Notes: a model not told the origin generated them from the letters alone. A stretch of DNA of 64,000 bases from an uncultured Collinsella sp. (GCA_900541675.1 UQKU01000002.1:56273-120272), one strand, 5' to 3'. Shown: positions 32,716-41,722, numbered from the stretch's first letter. Numbers and translations: made by a program.

Positions 32716-34335
32716 TTATTCGATTCCCACCTTTTTGAGCGTATCTTTGGTGACTTCCGCAACTTGATTGGGATCGACGTGGGATTCCCCCGAAATAGAG
32801 CCGTAACCTGAGGTTGAAAAATCAAAGAAGTAGTATGTCCGGTAATTGTGCCCATAGCCAAATTGCTGATATAGGGCATTATAGTCCGTCTCGGAAATGT
32901 CCTTGCCCTCCGACGCATAATAGTATTCGTAGCCATTGCCCTCGCTCGGCGCAACTCCCCAGGACTCGTAGTTGCTTACAAGCGAAAAAACATCGCCTTT
33001 CTTGCCGTATACCGAAGTATTGTCCCCAGCCAAAGCCTGCCTGCCAGCAAGCAATGCCGTAATCGCATTGCTCATCTCATATGTACTTTGGCTTACGAGG
33101 ATGCTGCCGTCATCCGCTTTAATCAGCGGAAGAAACATCGTTCCTCCGTTGCTGTTATCAAGCCAATTTTGACTGTAAAGCCTCTTGACGCCACCATCAG
33201 CTGCCGACCAAACCTCTACGGTGTAGGACTTCTGAAGTCCCTCTATATCTCCATTCCAAGCGCTCTTTAATTCGTCATCGCTCATACCGTTCACAACGGT
33301 CAAGAGCTCAGGCTGGCCATCCTGATCAAAATCAACGAGGTCGACAAGACAAAGCCCCCGCATCGCATAGACAGAATCAGTCGCCTCAACAATTCGTGGC
33401 TCTCCATAGCACGCGAGATATTCCTGGCACTTTTGCTTGTAAGCGGCATACGCAGCGGTATTGTCCGCAGCGGCGCCTCCATCCTTCTTGTCGCCTTCGC
33501 CTGTCTTTGTATCGTCCTCGTTGGCCTTAGGCACCTCGAGGGAAACCTCTTTTACGGCATCAGTGGATTTAGAGTTATCGACGACTTTGACGGGAATGCT
33601 CCACTCGGCTTTTGACTTGGAGTCCCTAACGGTGAGGGTATATTTTCCCGGTTTGATATCGGGAAGCTGGCTTACCGTGAAGCCCTCGTCACCCTTAACC
33701 TCAGCATTGGTGCTGTAGCCGTTGTCGCCGTTCAGGGTCACCGAGTACTTCTTGATCTTCTCGCCCTTTGCGTCGGTCGGGGTAATCTTGGATTCTTGGG
33801 CTACCACGATGGCCTTGTCCTGGCCGTAATGGGCAACGTCGTCGCTGGACTTGCTAAAGAACAGCAGGTAGCTAAAGATGGCAATGGCTGCCAGGCCAAC
33901 GATGATACCGACGATATAGAGCGCCTTGGGGTCCTTTTTCTGTGCGGATACATTCGCCGCAGGCGCAGGGGCTGGCGCCGCGACGGGCTTGGCGACCGGA
34001 TTGCTCGGCTTTGGCCGGTCGGCGCGCACGGCTGGAATCGAAGGCGTTGCATCGGACGACACGTCGTCCTTGGGCCGGTCGTCTTCTTCGTCCGCTACGG
34101 GCTCGCTCTCCACGGGCGACTTTTCCTCCCCCGCCTCGGCACCGGCGGAAGGCTCCTTCTCCGTTTCGTCACTAGCGAAAATCTCTTCCGCAGCCTCATT
34201 GATAACGGAAGGCTCTTCTGCCACTTCGTTGCTGGCAGAGTTCAGCACCGCCTTTGCATCTTCGAGTGCATAGCCACACTCGGTGCAGTATCGCAAATCG
34301 CCATCAAGCTCAAATCCACAGTTGGGACAGAACAT
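32716..34335 (-). CDS. Zinc-ribbon single-pass membrane protein
   Basis: 539 residues. MFCPNCGFELDGDLRYCTECG is the zinc ribbon; a long acidic/Pro-rich cytoplasmic linker follows; one membrane helix lies near residue 140-160 (ALYIVGIIVGLAAIAIFSYLLFF). The outside part has a beta domain (YSVTLNGDNGYSTNAEVKGDEGFTVSQ) and a second domain with VDFDQDGQPELLTVV, a calcium-loop-like motif also seen in 27430-28923. AAGGAGGA precedes ATG 34335, and the previous gene stops 1 bp upstream, so the two are translationally coupled. Function unknown. Confidence 0.75.
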   Translation of the reverse strand: MFCPNCGFELDGDLRYCTECGYALEDAKAVLNSASNEVAEEPSVINEAAEEIFASDETEKEPSAGAEAGEEKSPVESEPVADEEDDRPKDDVSSDATPSIPAVRADRPKPSNPVAKPVAAPAPAPAANVSAQKKDPKALYIVGIIVGLAAIAIFSYLLFFSKSSDDVAHYGQDKAIVVAQESKITPTDAKGEKIKKYSVTLNGDNGYSTNAEVKGDEGFTVSQLPDIKPGKYTLTVRDSKSKAEWSIPVKVVDNSKSTDAVKEVSLEVPKANEDDTKTGEGDKKDGGAAADNTAAYAAYKQKCQEYLACYGEPRIVEATDSVYAMRGLCLVDLVDFDQDGQPELLTVVNGMSDDELKSAWNGDIEGLQKSYTVEVWSAADGGVKRLYSQNWLDNSNGGTMFLPLIKADDGSILVSQSTYEMSNAITALLAGRQALAGDNTSVYGKKGDVFSLVSNYESWGVAPSEGNGYEYYYASEGKDISETDYNALYQQFGYGHNYRTYYFFDFSTSGYGSISGESHVDPNQVAEVTKDTLKKVGIE

Positions 34336-34336
34336 G

Positions 34337-35560
34337 TTAGTCCTCCTTATCGACTTTCACCGTTGTACCGTCCTTGACCTCATCAGGGGTTACTTCGGAC
34401 CCAACTTGAGACTCATCATCCCAGGACGCAACCAAAATCTCGCAATTGCCGTCCGCAAAAGTACCGAGCTCATAGTCTTCGGTGCGATACACCAGCCCCT
34501 TGGATGTCACATACAAGCATGTTGAACCCTTGATTGAATAGTCTGAAGAATTGCTCCGCATGAGCATAGAGTTGTAGTCAGACGGATACTCTCTGTCTCT
34601 GCCTATTTCCGTAAGATGCGGCCAAACTGCCGAACTCATAGAACTGGCAAGATCCTCGGTATCAATGCCAAACATATCCTGAGGACTAACAGTATCACCC
34701 GTATGCAAATCAAAAATAACACCAGTCACAACCGTGCCGCCATGCGGGCCCCATCCCGTCGAATAGCGCTCGTCACGGATACAGAAATAGTTCTCATCCA
34801 TGTACGTAACCGTCACGTTTCTCGATATGCAGGGAAATTCGCCGTCGGGGTACAACTCAGCATCTGATTGCTCATTATCTGATGCTCGATTCGTTCGCTC
34901 CGCATCAATTTGAAGGGGCTCGAGAATCGCCTTGTTAATTTTGTCTGCAACGTCGTCTTTGGTGGAGCTCTTAAGTTGCGGATAGGACCATTCCATGTCC
35001 CTCCGCTCGCCCTGTTCGAGCATAGGGTCGACCGGAGCAGACGCCGTCAATGACTTTGCCTCCAACGTATAGACAACTTCTTCGACCGCTCTCTCGTCCT
35101 TCTTGGGCCTTTCGGTCGCTTGCTCCTGTTGCACGGATTGCTGCTGGAGATTGGGCTCGATGACGTTCTTGTAGAGCATGAAAGCAGCGTAAGCGATGCC
35201 TGCAGCGGCGATAAATGCGGCGATCATGATAGCAAACTGCGGCACTAGGCGGTTGCCGACCTGACAGCGTTGCATAAAGAAGTTGTACATCTGGGAGTGA
35301 CCGCTATTCGCGGTCTTCGAGACCGGCTCGGGGCTCGGTTCTGCTGTGGACTCGGCATTCGCGGATCCTATCGCAGAGTCCGTTTCGGTATCTGTGGGTT
35401 CCATTATGACTTCAGCGGACGATGATTCTCGCTCCGACGGCTCGGCCTTGGGCCCCTCCTCGGCCGCAGTCTTGCCCGAGAGCCCGCCCAAGGGCAGACC
35501 GCATTCGGTACAGAACCGCGCATCATCACCAATCTTGCTGCCACATTTGGGGCAAAACAT
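34337..35560 (-). CDS. Zinc-ribbon single-pass membrane protein with RsiV-like (DUF3298/DUF4163) domain
   Basis: 407 residues from ATG 35560 (AGGAGAAGAA upstream). Parts: zinc ribbon CPKCGSKIGDDARFCTECG, acidic linker, one membrane helix near residue 115-135 (FAIMIAAFIAAAGIAYAAFML), then an extracellular domain resembling the RsiV/DUF3298 fold (WSYPQLKSSTKDDVADKINKAI, WGPHGGTVVTGVIFDLHTGD). RsiV-type domains bind lysozyme in Bacillus anti-sigma factors, so an envelope-ligand sensor is conceivable. First gene of a two-gene operon with 32716-34335. Confidence 0.75.
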   Translation of the reverse strand: MFCPKCGSKIGDDARFCTECGLPLGGLSGKTAAEEGPKAEPSERESSSAEVIMEPTDTETDSAIGSANAESTAEPSPEPVSKTANSGHSQMYNFFMQRCQVGNRLVPQFAIMIAAFIAAAGIAYAAFMLYKNVIEPNLQQQSVQQEQATERPKKDERAVEEVVYTLEAKSLTASAPVDPMLEQGERRDMEWSYPQLKSSTKDDVADKINKAILEPLQIDAERTNRASDNEQSDAELYPDGEFPCISRNVTVTYMDENYFCIRDERYSTGWGPHGGTVVTGVIFDLHTGDTVSPQDMFGIDTEDLASSMSSAVWPHLTEIGRDREYPSDYNSMLMRSNSSDYSIKGSTCLYVTSKGLVYRTEDYELGTFADGNCEILVASWDDESQVGSEVTPDEVKDGTTVKVDKED

Positions 35561-35721
35561 GAACCTTCTTCTCCTATTCCTTTTACTCTCGCTGAGTCGT
35601 GAGTTACCCACGTGCCGTTTGTTTCGTAGTTTAACTATTTCTTAAACAAATCGACGGGTCACTTGAACAGACACATACCCGCTCAAGCGACTCTATACCG
35701 GCTAGTTATCCTTGCTCATGA

Positions 35722-35880
35722 CATGGGTGTCAGTGCAAGAAAATCGTTGAACAGGGTTGCTACCTCGAAGTTCGAACCGATACTGAACTTGAAGCCATCT
35801 TTATTTACCGAGATGGAGAAATCGCCGCTGATATCCATATCATGCGCGCAGCCAACCACCCCCCCCATTTTTCGGTCCCA
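35722..35880 (+). pseudogene. Possible decayed gene fragment
   Basis: A plus-strand frame without a usable start reads protein-like text (CKKIVEQGCYLEVRTDTEL, then EAIFIYRDGEIAADIHIM). No ribosome-binding site precedes it, and the frame later runs through a terminator hairpin. It may be the remnant of a lost gene; the rest of the 35561-36014 gap has only the terminator. Confidence 0.25.
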
Positions 35881-35922
35881 CCTGTCACGTTATCAGGAGC
35901 CCGAAATCGAAGAGATGGTAAA

Positions 35923-35964
35923 AGCCGCTTGGGGCACATGTGGTTCCATATGCCCCAAGCGGCT
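35923..35964. terminator. 14-bp perfect hairpin downstream of purN
   Basis: AGCCGCTTGGGGCA (35923-35936) pairs exactly with TGCCCCAAGCGGCT (35951-35964). It ends the minus-strand purM-purN transcript 50 bp past the purN stop; on that strand it is followed by TTTTACC. Confidence 0.75.
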
Positions 35965-36014
35965 ATTTCGATTGCTTATGTCACAAAGAAACCTAGGTGA
36001 CCTGTTTACACGCG

Positions 36015-36713
36015 CTAGCGCGCCGGGTCGATAGCCACCTTGCCGCTCTCCAGCACGTGGACGCGACCGTCGGCGAGCATTTGTACGACCTCGGGATACA
36101 GCACATGCTCGATCGCATGGATGTGCTCCTCGAGCGTGTCGACGTCCCAGCCCTCCTCAACAGCCAGCGCACGCTGGGCGATGATGGGGCCGTTGTCGTA
36201 GATCTCGTTGGCAAAGTGCACGGTCACGCCGGTCACCTTGACACCGCGAGCAAACGCATCGTCAATCGCATGGGCACCGGTAAAGCTCGGCAGCAGCGCC
36301 GGATGCAGGTTGACCACGCGATTGGGGAACGCCGCCAGCAGCGGCGTGTGCACCATGCGCATATAGCCGGCCATCACCACGTACTCGCAGCCGCGCTCGA
36401 GCAGCTCATGCGCGATGATCTCGTCAGCCGCGATGGGGTCGGCATAGATATCCTTGGACAGCGTGAGCGTCTGGATGCCCGCACGCTCGGCGCGCTGCAA
36501 GCCTTTGGCCGAAGGACGGCTCGACACTACAAGCTCAATCGAGGCGTTGAGCTTGCCGGCGGCGATAAGGTCGATCAGCGCCTGCAGGTTGGTGCCCGAA
36601 CCGCTGATAAGCACGCCGATCTTGAGCGGCTCGGCCGTATCGGTGCCGGTCGGACGGGTGTAGGGCACAAAGCCCAGGCCCTCGGCAGCAGCCATCTGCT
36701 CGCTAGCGCTCAT
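36015..36713 (-). CDS. purN: Phosphoribosylglycinamide formyltransferase
   Basis: 232 residues. Uses 10-formyl-THF to formylate GAR in purine synthesis. Motifs: KIGVLISGSGTNLQALI at the N-terminus, MRMVHTPLLAAFPNRVVNLHPALLPSFTGAHAIDDAF with the catalytic Asn/His, and VTVHFANEIYDNGPIIAQ. ATG 36713 overlaps the end of purM by 11 bp, so the genes are coupled; the frame upstream to 36791 is inside purM. About 25 extra residues precede the usual start. Confidence 0.95.
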   Translation of the reverse strand: MSASEQMAAAEGLGFVPYTRPTGTDTAEPLKIGVLISGSGTNLQALIDLIAAGKLNASIELVVSSRPSAKGLQRAERAGIQTLTLSKDIYADPIAADEIIAHELLERGCEYVVMAGYMRMVHTPLLAAFPNRVVNLHPALLPSFTGAHAIDDAFARGVKVTGVTVHFANEIYDNGPIIAQRALAVEEGWDVDTLEEHIHAIEHVLYPEVVQMLADGRVHVLESGKVAIDPAR

Positions 36714-37806
36714 CGGAGTACACGACCTTACCGGAGCCCTCGACGCACTCGCCCACGCGGAACGGCTTCTCGCCCGACGCGACCAGGGCATCGGTTACCG
36801 CGGCCTCGTCCTCGGGGGCGACAATCAGGCACAGGCCGACGCCCATGTTGAAGGTCTTGCATGCCTCGTTGGGCGCAAGCTCGGCCTGGCGCGACACATA
36901 GGTGATGACGGGCGGAACGTCCCAGCCCATCTCGGCACCGTTGCGGGTGACCACAGCGTCGACGTCGTCGGCAAGCGCGCGGTTGAGGTTCTCGGTAATA
37001 CCGCCGCCGGTGATGTGGGCAATGGCATGAACGTTGGCGCCACCGCGCAGCAGCTCAAGGATCGGCTTGACGTAGATGCGCGTGGGGGCCAGTAGAGCGT
37101 CTGCCAGCGATGCATCGCCGAGCTCCTCGAGCGGGCGGCTCAGCTCCTCGGCCTTAGCGGCGGCCTCGGGCGTGCCCGGTTTGATGCCGTCGACGCCGAT
37201 GACCTTGCGCACGAGCGAGTAGCCGTTGGAGTGCACGCCGGTGGAAGGCAGACCCAGGATCACATCTCCGGGGCGAACGTTCGCGGGGTCGAGCATCTTG
37301 GGACGGTCGACGACGCCCACGGTAAAGCCGGCGAGGTCGTAGTCGGCCGGAGCCATGACGCCCGGGTGCTCGGCCATCTCGCCGCCCACGAGCGCGCAGC
37401 CCGCGAGCTTGCAGCCGTCGGCAACGCCCTTGATGATCTTTGCCATGTGCTCGGCCTCAATGTGACCGATGGCAACGTAATCCAGGAAGAACAGCGGCTC
37501 GGCGCCCGAAGCCAAAATGTCATTGACGCACATAGCGACCAGGTCCTGGCCCACCGTCTCGTGACGGTCCATGATCTGGGCGAGCACGAGCTTGGTGCCC
37601 ACGCCGTCGGTACCGCTAATCAGGATCGGGTCTTCCATATCCTTAAGCGCGGCAGCCGAGAAGAGGCCACCAAAGCCGCCGATGCCGCCGATAACCTCGG
37701 GGCGATTGGTGTCCTTGACCATCTGCTTAATCGCGTCGACGGCGCGGCCGCCCTCAGCGGTATCGACGCCGGCATCCTCATACGTCACATGCTTGCTGTC
37801 GCTCAT
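36703..37806 (-). CDS. purM: Phosphoribosylformylglycinamidine cyclo-ligase
   Basis: 367 residues, AIR synthetase. Motifs: YEDAGVDTAEGGRAVDAIK, DGVGTKLVLAQ, DLVAMCVNDILASGAEPLFFLDY, ALVGGEMAEHPG and HITGGGITENLNRAL. It makes 5-aminoimidazole ribonucleotide from FGAM with ATP. First gene of the purMN pair. ATG 37806 is preceded by GGAAGG. Confidence 0.97.
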   Translation of the reverse strand: MSDSKHVTYEDAGVDTAEGGRAVDAIKQMVKDTNRPEVIGGIGGFGGLFSAAALKDMEDPILISGTDGVGTKLVLAQIMDRHETVGQDLVAMCVNDILASGAEPLFFLDYVAIGHIEAEHMAKIIKGVADGCKLAGCALVGGEMAEHPGVMAPADYDLAGFTVGVVDRPKMLDPANVRPGDVILGLPSTGVHSNGYSLVRKVIGVDGIKPGTPEAAAKAEELSRPLEELGDASLADALLAPTRIYVKPILELLRGGANVHAIAHITGGGITENLNRALADDVDAVVTRNGAEMGWDVPPVITYVSRQAELAPNEACKTFNMGVGLCLIVAPEDEAAVTDALVASGEKPFRVGECVEGSGKVVYSDER

Positions 37807-37922
37807 CTGAGCCTTCCTCTCCCACTACCGTCTGACGAGCAGGCGCCAAACGGTGCTCATAGTTGCGTCATTTCGGCGCGCGCCATAACAGCACGCGCCG
37901 TCATATCAACAAAACAGCAGGT

Positions 37923-37963
37923 AAAACCTACCAAAATAAACCTGTCCCTAAATGGCAGGTTTT
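37923..37963. repeat. GGGACAG-type element abutting the purF stop
   Basis: AAAACCT (37923-37929) and AGGTTTT (37957-37963) bracket the core, which on the minus strand reads GGGACAGGTTTATTTTGG. It overlaps the purF stop codon. The sequence is almost the same as the element after pth (859-895), again in the gene's own orientation, so it may act as a terminator or 3' UTR element. Confidence 0.7.
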
Positions 37964-39632
37964 AAGCCTCGCCGTGCTCCTCTTCCCAGCTGCGGTCGTC
38001 ATATTTCTCGACCACGGCGTCGTCGTCAAAGTGTAGCGGCTTATCCAGGTTGCGGGGCTTAAAGCCCTCCATGAACTTGTCGCGGCCAAAGCTCTCGGGA
38101 ATCGCCACGGGATAGCGGCCGGTAAAGCACGCGTCGCAGTAGCCGCCCTTGGGCATGACCTTCAGCAGGCCCTCGACCGAAAGGAAGGCCAGCGAATCGG
38201 CGCCAATGTACTCGCAGATCTCATCGACCGTCTTGTTGGCGCTGATGAGCTGCGACTGCACGTCGGTATCGATACCGTAGAAGCACGGCCAGATGACCTC
38301 GGGCGAGTTGATGCGAATATGAATCTCCTTGGCACCGGCGTTGCGCAGCATCTTGACGAGCTGCACCATGGTGGTGCCGCGCACAATGGAGTCGTCGATG
38401 ACGACCAGGCGCTTGCCCTCGATGTTGTCGCGCAGCGGGTTGAGTTTCATACGCACGCCCATGGCGCGCAACTCCTGCGTAGGCTCGATAAACGTGCGGC
38501 CCACGTAGCGGTTCTTGATAAGGCCCTCGCCAAAGGGAATACCGCTCTCGTGCGAATAGCCCTCCGCGGGCGGCAGGCCGGAGTCGGGCACGCCGATGAC
38601 CAGGTCGGCCTCGACGGGCTCCTCATGTGCCAGCTGACGACCCATGTCATAACGGCAAGCGTAGACGCTCTTGCCGTTCATGATGGAATCGGGGCGAGCG
38701 AAGTAGACCTGCTCAAAGATGCAGTTAGCAGGCTCCTCGGCTGCAGGCACGCCCTGCTCGGATACCAGGCCCTCGGCGCTGATGCGCAAGATCTCGCCGG
38801 GACGGACGTCACGGACGTACTCGGCACCCACGATGTCGAGTGCGCAGGTCTCGGAAGCAACGACCCAGCCGCCGGCGCGCGTGACACGGACGGCGGAGTC
38901 GACCGTCGCGGCGCCGTCCTGCGACGGCAGCTGCGAAACGGCTGCGGCATCGGCCTGGTCCAGACCCTCGTCCACCAGCTTGCCCAGCACGAGCGGGCGA
39001 ATGCCGTGTGGATCGCGGAATGCGTAGAGCGCCTGCTCGTTGATGAGCGTCATGGCGTAGCCGCCGCGCACGAGCTCCATGGTCTTGCGAATACCCTCGC
39101 GCAGGTGGCCCGTACGCTGGGTAAAGTAGCCGATAAGCTTGGTCGCGACCTCGGAATCCGAATTGGAGAGGAACGGCACGCCCAGCTCGATCAGCTGACG
39201 GCGCAGCTCGTCGGTGTTGACGAGGGTGCCGTTGTGCGCGAGCGCGATAATGACGCTGTTGATGGTAGAGAGGTGCGGCTGAGAGGCTTCCCAGCTCTTG
39301 GCACCGGCGGTGCCATAGCGCACGTGGCCCACGGCCAGCTGGCCGGAGAGCGTCGACAGGTCGGCGTTGGAGAACACGCGGTCGAGCAGGCCCAGATCTT
39401 TGCGGACCATAACCGTGCCGCCGTCACCCACGGCGATTCCAGCCGATTCCTGGCCACGGTGCTGCAGCGCACGCAGGCCAAAGTACGTCAGTCGAGCCAC
39501 GTCGCGATCGGGCGCCCATACGCCGAAAATGCCACATTCCTCATGCAGCTGGTCGGAGTCCGGATCATACGTCGACATGGTGTTCACCTGTCCCGCGGCA
39601 CGCTCGGCCGCGCGGATGGTTTCTTGAGACAT
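37962..39632 (-). CDS. purF: Amidophosphoribosyltransferase
   Basis: 556 residues; first committed step of purine synthesis, making phosphoribosylamine from PRPP and glutamine. The mature N-terminal nucleophile Cys is in EECGIFGVWAP after a propeptide of about 33 residues. The PRPP loop is KRLVVIDDSIVRGTTM. Cysteines in NCIFEQVYFARPDS and GYCDACFTG match the [4Fe-4S] ligands of the Bacillus-type enzyme. ATG 39632 has GAGGGG upstream; ATG 39578 is an alternative. A TATAAT box lies at 39675-39680 on the minus strand. Confidence 0.97.
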   Translation of the reverse strand: MSQETIRAAERAAGQVNTMSTYDPDSDQLHEECGIFGVWAPDRDVARLTYFGLRALQHRGQESAGIAVGDGGTVMVRKDLGLLDRVFSNADLSTLSGQLAVGHVRYGTAGAKSWEASQPHLSTINSVIIALAHNGTLVNTDELRRQLIELGVPFLSNSDSEVATKLIGYFTQRTGHLREGIRKTMELVRGGYAMTLINEQALYAFRDPHGIRPLVLGKLVDEGLDQADAAAVSQLPSQDGAATVDSAVRVTRAGGWVVASETCALDIVGAEYVRDVRPGEILRISAEGLVSEQGVPAAEEPANCIFEQVYFARPDSIMNGKSVYACRYDMGRQLAHEEPVEADLVIGVPDSGLPPAEGYSHESGIPFGEGLIKNRYVGRTFIEPTQELRAMGVRMKLNPLRDNIEGKRLVVIDDSIVRGTTMVQLVKMLRNAGAKEIHIRINSPEVIWPCFYGIDTDVQSQLISANKTVDEICEYIGADSLAFLSVEGLLKVMPKGGYCDACFTGRYPVAIPESFGRDKFMEGFKPRNLDKPLHFDDDAVVEKYDDRSWEEEHGEA

Positions 39633-39674
39633 GGTATCCCCTCAGAGCCTCGTATTTTTGGCGTTACCCGCCTT

Positions 39675-39680
39675 ATTATA
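39675..39680 (-). promoter_or_regulatory. -10 box of purF
   Basis: TATAAT on the minus strand, about 43 bp before the purF start. The -35 region (TGGGGA at 17 bp) is weak. A small hairpin GGCG-GGTAA-CGCC follows in the leader. No known purine riboswitch is apparent. Confidence 0.45.
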
Positions 39681-39863
39681 CGCACGGCGCGACGTGCTCC
39701 CCAGCGCATGAGCAGCGCTTTTTAAAAGCCCACCGAGCTAATAATCAGTTTTGTTGCCAAACATTTTATCGGTCTGTCCAGTGTAAGTGCCCGCGCCCCC
39801 AGATGGCCGCCGCGTCTGCCGTTGGGGATTACAAAGTTGCAATTGGGACGTTCGTCCTGTCTT

Positions 39864-39892
39864 TTGGCAGGTCGGCGGCGTATCCTTATAAC
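39864..39892 (+). promoter_or_regulatory. Promoter of the CmpB-like membrane protein gene
   Basis: TTGGCA (39864-39869), a 17-bp spacer and TATAAC (39887-39892), 26 bp before the ATG at 39919. Confidence 0.65.
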
Positions 39893-39918
39893 CTACAACA
39901 AAGCGAGAAAGGTTCTGT

Positions 39919-41148
39919 ATGGATCGAAACGAACTCGACCCTAGCGTCCCCAGCGCCACAGAGGTCAAGAAGATTCCCCTCATCATTAAGGTGTACGCCG
40001 TCCTGTGCATCCTTTCCGGCGTGGGCACGCTCCCGTCGGTCGCTGCCTTTATGTGGCAGGTCATCACGGCACTTGTTAACGGCAACGCCACCGAAAAGCT
40101 CGGCGACAACACGCTCGTCGCAGTCGGCCTTATCGTCGCCGGCATCATGCTCTCTGCGGCAAGTGCCGTCATCCTAATCATCTTTGGCCTGGACCTTATC
40201 AAAAACCAGCGCCGCAACGCCGCCCGCCTGTCCTACATCCTTATTGCATTCACCGTCGTCGAGCTTTTGGTCGACGTGATGCTCCAGGGTATCGGGCCCT
40301 TCTTGCTGCGCCCCGCTATTCAGCTCGGCATCCTCATCGCGCTTTCGGCCACCGTCGACCCCACGCTGCGTCAGGAGCGCGAGCTGCAGCGCCGCCTGCA
40401 GGAGATGCTCGACCGCGATGCCGCCGCCGAGGGCATGCTCGGCCGCGATGAGACCGGCGAGGGCTACATCAAGCTCAACTACTTCAACCTGTTCTGGGTA
40501 TTCTTCGTCTGCTGCGTACTGGGACTTATCTTGGAGGACATCTGGCACATGACGGTCAACGACCCGGGCGTCTACCAGGACCGCGCCGGCATGCTGTTTG
40601 GCCCTTTCAGCCCCATCTACGGATTTGGCGCCGTGCTCATGACCATGGTGCTTAACCGCTTCTACAAAAAGAACCCCATCATCATTTTCCTGGTGAGCGC
40701 TGTGCTCGGCGCGAGCTTTGAGGTGTTCGTGGGCTGGTTTATGCAGACCGCGTTTGGCGTGGTCTCGTGGAGCTACTCGCACATAACGCTGTTTGGTTTG
40801 CCCGATCCGCTCGTGGTCCTCACGGGCGGACGCACCTGCACGGGCTTTGCCTGCCTGTGGGGCCTAGGTGGCCTCATCTGGATCAAGCTGCTGCTACCGA
40901 GGCTGCTTAAGCTCATCAACAAGATCCCCTGGAAGAGCCGCTACTCGGCCACCGTCATCTTTACCGTCATTATGCTGGTCGACGGCGTCATGACGCTGCA
41001 GTCGCTCGACTACTGGTACCAGCGCGTTAACGGCACGGAGCCGGACATTCCCGTCGCACAGTTCTACGGCAAGTATTTCGATAACGACTACATGGAGAAC
41101 CGCTTCCAGAGCATGACCATGAGCCCCAAGGACGCCACGCGCGTTTAG
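39919..41148 (+). CDS. Membrane protein of the putative ABC-transporter type IV (CmpB) family
   Basis: 409 residues with about nine hydrophobic segments. The C-terminal half matches the PF06541-type pattern (LFGPFSPIYGFGAVLMT, GASFEVFVGWFMQTAFGVVSWSY, GRTCTGFACLWGLGG). The N-terminal third has four more helices and a charged loop (LRQERELQRRLQEMLDRDAAAEG). Despite the family name no ATPase partner is nearby and its function is unknown. It has its own promoter and terminator, so it is a single-gene unit. Confidence 0.8.
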   Translation: MDRNELDPSVPSATEVKKIPLIIKVYAVLCILSGVGTLPSVAAFMWQVITALVNGNATEKLGDNTLVAVGLIVAGIMLSAASAVILIIFGLDLIKNQRRNAARLSYILIAFTVVELLVDVMLQGIGPFLLRPAIQLGILIALSATVDPTLRQERELQRRLQEMLDRDAAAEGMLGRDETGEGYIKLNYFNLFWVFFVCCVLGLILEDIWHMTVNDPGVYQDRAGMLFGPFSPIYGFGAVLMTMVLNRFYKKNPIIIFLVSAVLGASFEVFVGWFMQTAFGVVSWSYSHITLFGLPDPLVVLTGGRTCTGFACLWGLGGLIWIKLLLPRLLKLINKIPWKSRYSATVIFTVIMLVDGVMTLQSLDYWYQRVNGTEPDIPVAQFYGKYFDNDYMENRFQSMTMSPKDATRV

Positions 41149-41169
41149 CGCCCGCCGCGCCCAAAACGC

Positions 41170-41208
41170 AAAATGCCCGCCGGTATCACACGTACCGGTG
41201 GGCATTTT
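41170..41208 (+). terminator. Terminator after the CmpB-like gene
   Basis: AAAATGCCCGCCGGTA and TACCGGTGGGCATTTT form a 16-nt stem with one G-T pair, flanked by A- and T-runs. It probably serves both convergent genes. Confidence 0.9.
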
Positions 41209-41238
41209 TATAAACGATCCTTCTATCGACGCAATCCT

Positions 41239-41655
41239 CTATGCCTCGCGCTCGACCTCACTCACGCATTCGTTCTTGATGGTGCCAACGAGCGCCTGCA
41301 GTGCATCGACCACGTGTGGGCGAATGTCCCCGCCGATAAGCACGAGCATGATGTCGTCACCTACGGTAAGCTCGCCGCTTGCCAGCCACACGCGCACATA
41401 GCCGATACCCGGCATCGCGCGCGTAGTCTCGATAGCAGACCGTACCTTTTCGGCGTCGTAGTCAAAGACCATGCCGCCCACCCTGTGGCCTGGCGCCACG
41501 CCATCGGTCTCGACTCCGCGCACCTCAGCCTTGGGCGTCGCGCGCACCACACCGTTATGCGTCAGATACATCCCACAGCCTGCCGCCGAAGCATCGGCCT
41601 TGGCCTCGCGCAGCCAAGCATCAATCGAAGGCATCAATTTGCCACTCTCGAGCAT
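41239..41655 (-). CDS. MoaE-like protein (molybdopterin synthase large-subunit homologue)
   Basis: 138 residues. The pattern CGMYLTHNGVVRATPK, GGMVFDYDAEKVRSAIE, GYVRVWLASGELTVGDDIMLVLIGGDIRPHVVDALQALVGTIKNE follows the MoaE order. The usual C-terminal PxWKkE active-site lysine motif is missing; only the Lys in TIKNE remains. No moaD, moaA or other cofactor gene is near. It may be a diverged relative with another role. ATG 41655 is better spaced from AAGGGAG than ATG 41658. Confidence 0.65.
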   Translation of the reverse strand: MLESGKLMPSIDAWLREAKADASAAGCGMYLTHNGVVRATPKAEVRGVETDGVAPGHRVGGMVFDYDAEKVRSAIETTRAMPGIGYVRVWLASGELTVGDDIMLVLIGGDIRPHVVDALQALVGTIKNECVSEVEREA

Positions 41656-41722
41656 CATTTCTCCCTTACCGTCGTCGAGTAGCCAATTTGGGACGGGGCC
41701 TTTTTAGCTACTCTCGAACAAC

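Noticed and set aside
22134..35560. Prophage remnant (SPFH/virion-core annotations can suggest this)
   Set aside because: No integrase, terminase, capsid or tail genes; the virion-core name is a legacy label for SPFH/YdjI-type proteins.
35663..36034. Plus-strand ORF of 123 codons
   Set aside because: No ribosome-binding site, runs through the perfect terminator hairpin at 35923-35964 and into purN.
39633..39700. Purine riboswitch before purF
   Set aside because: Only a short GGCG/CGCC hairpin and a -10 box were found; no three-way junction or conserved purine-riboswitch core.
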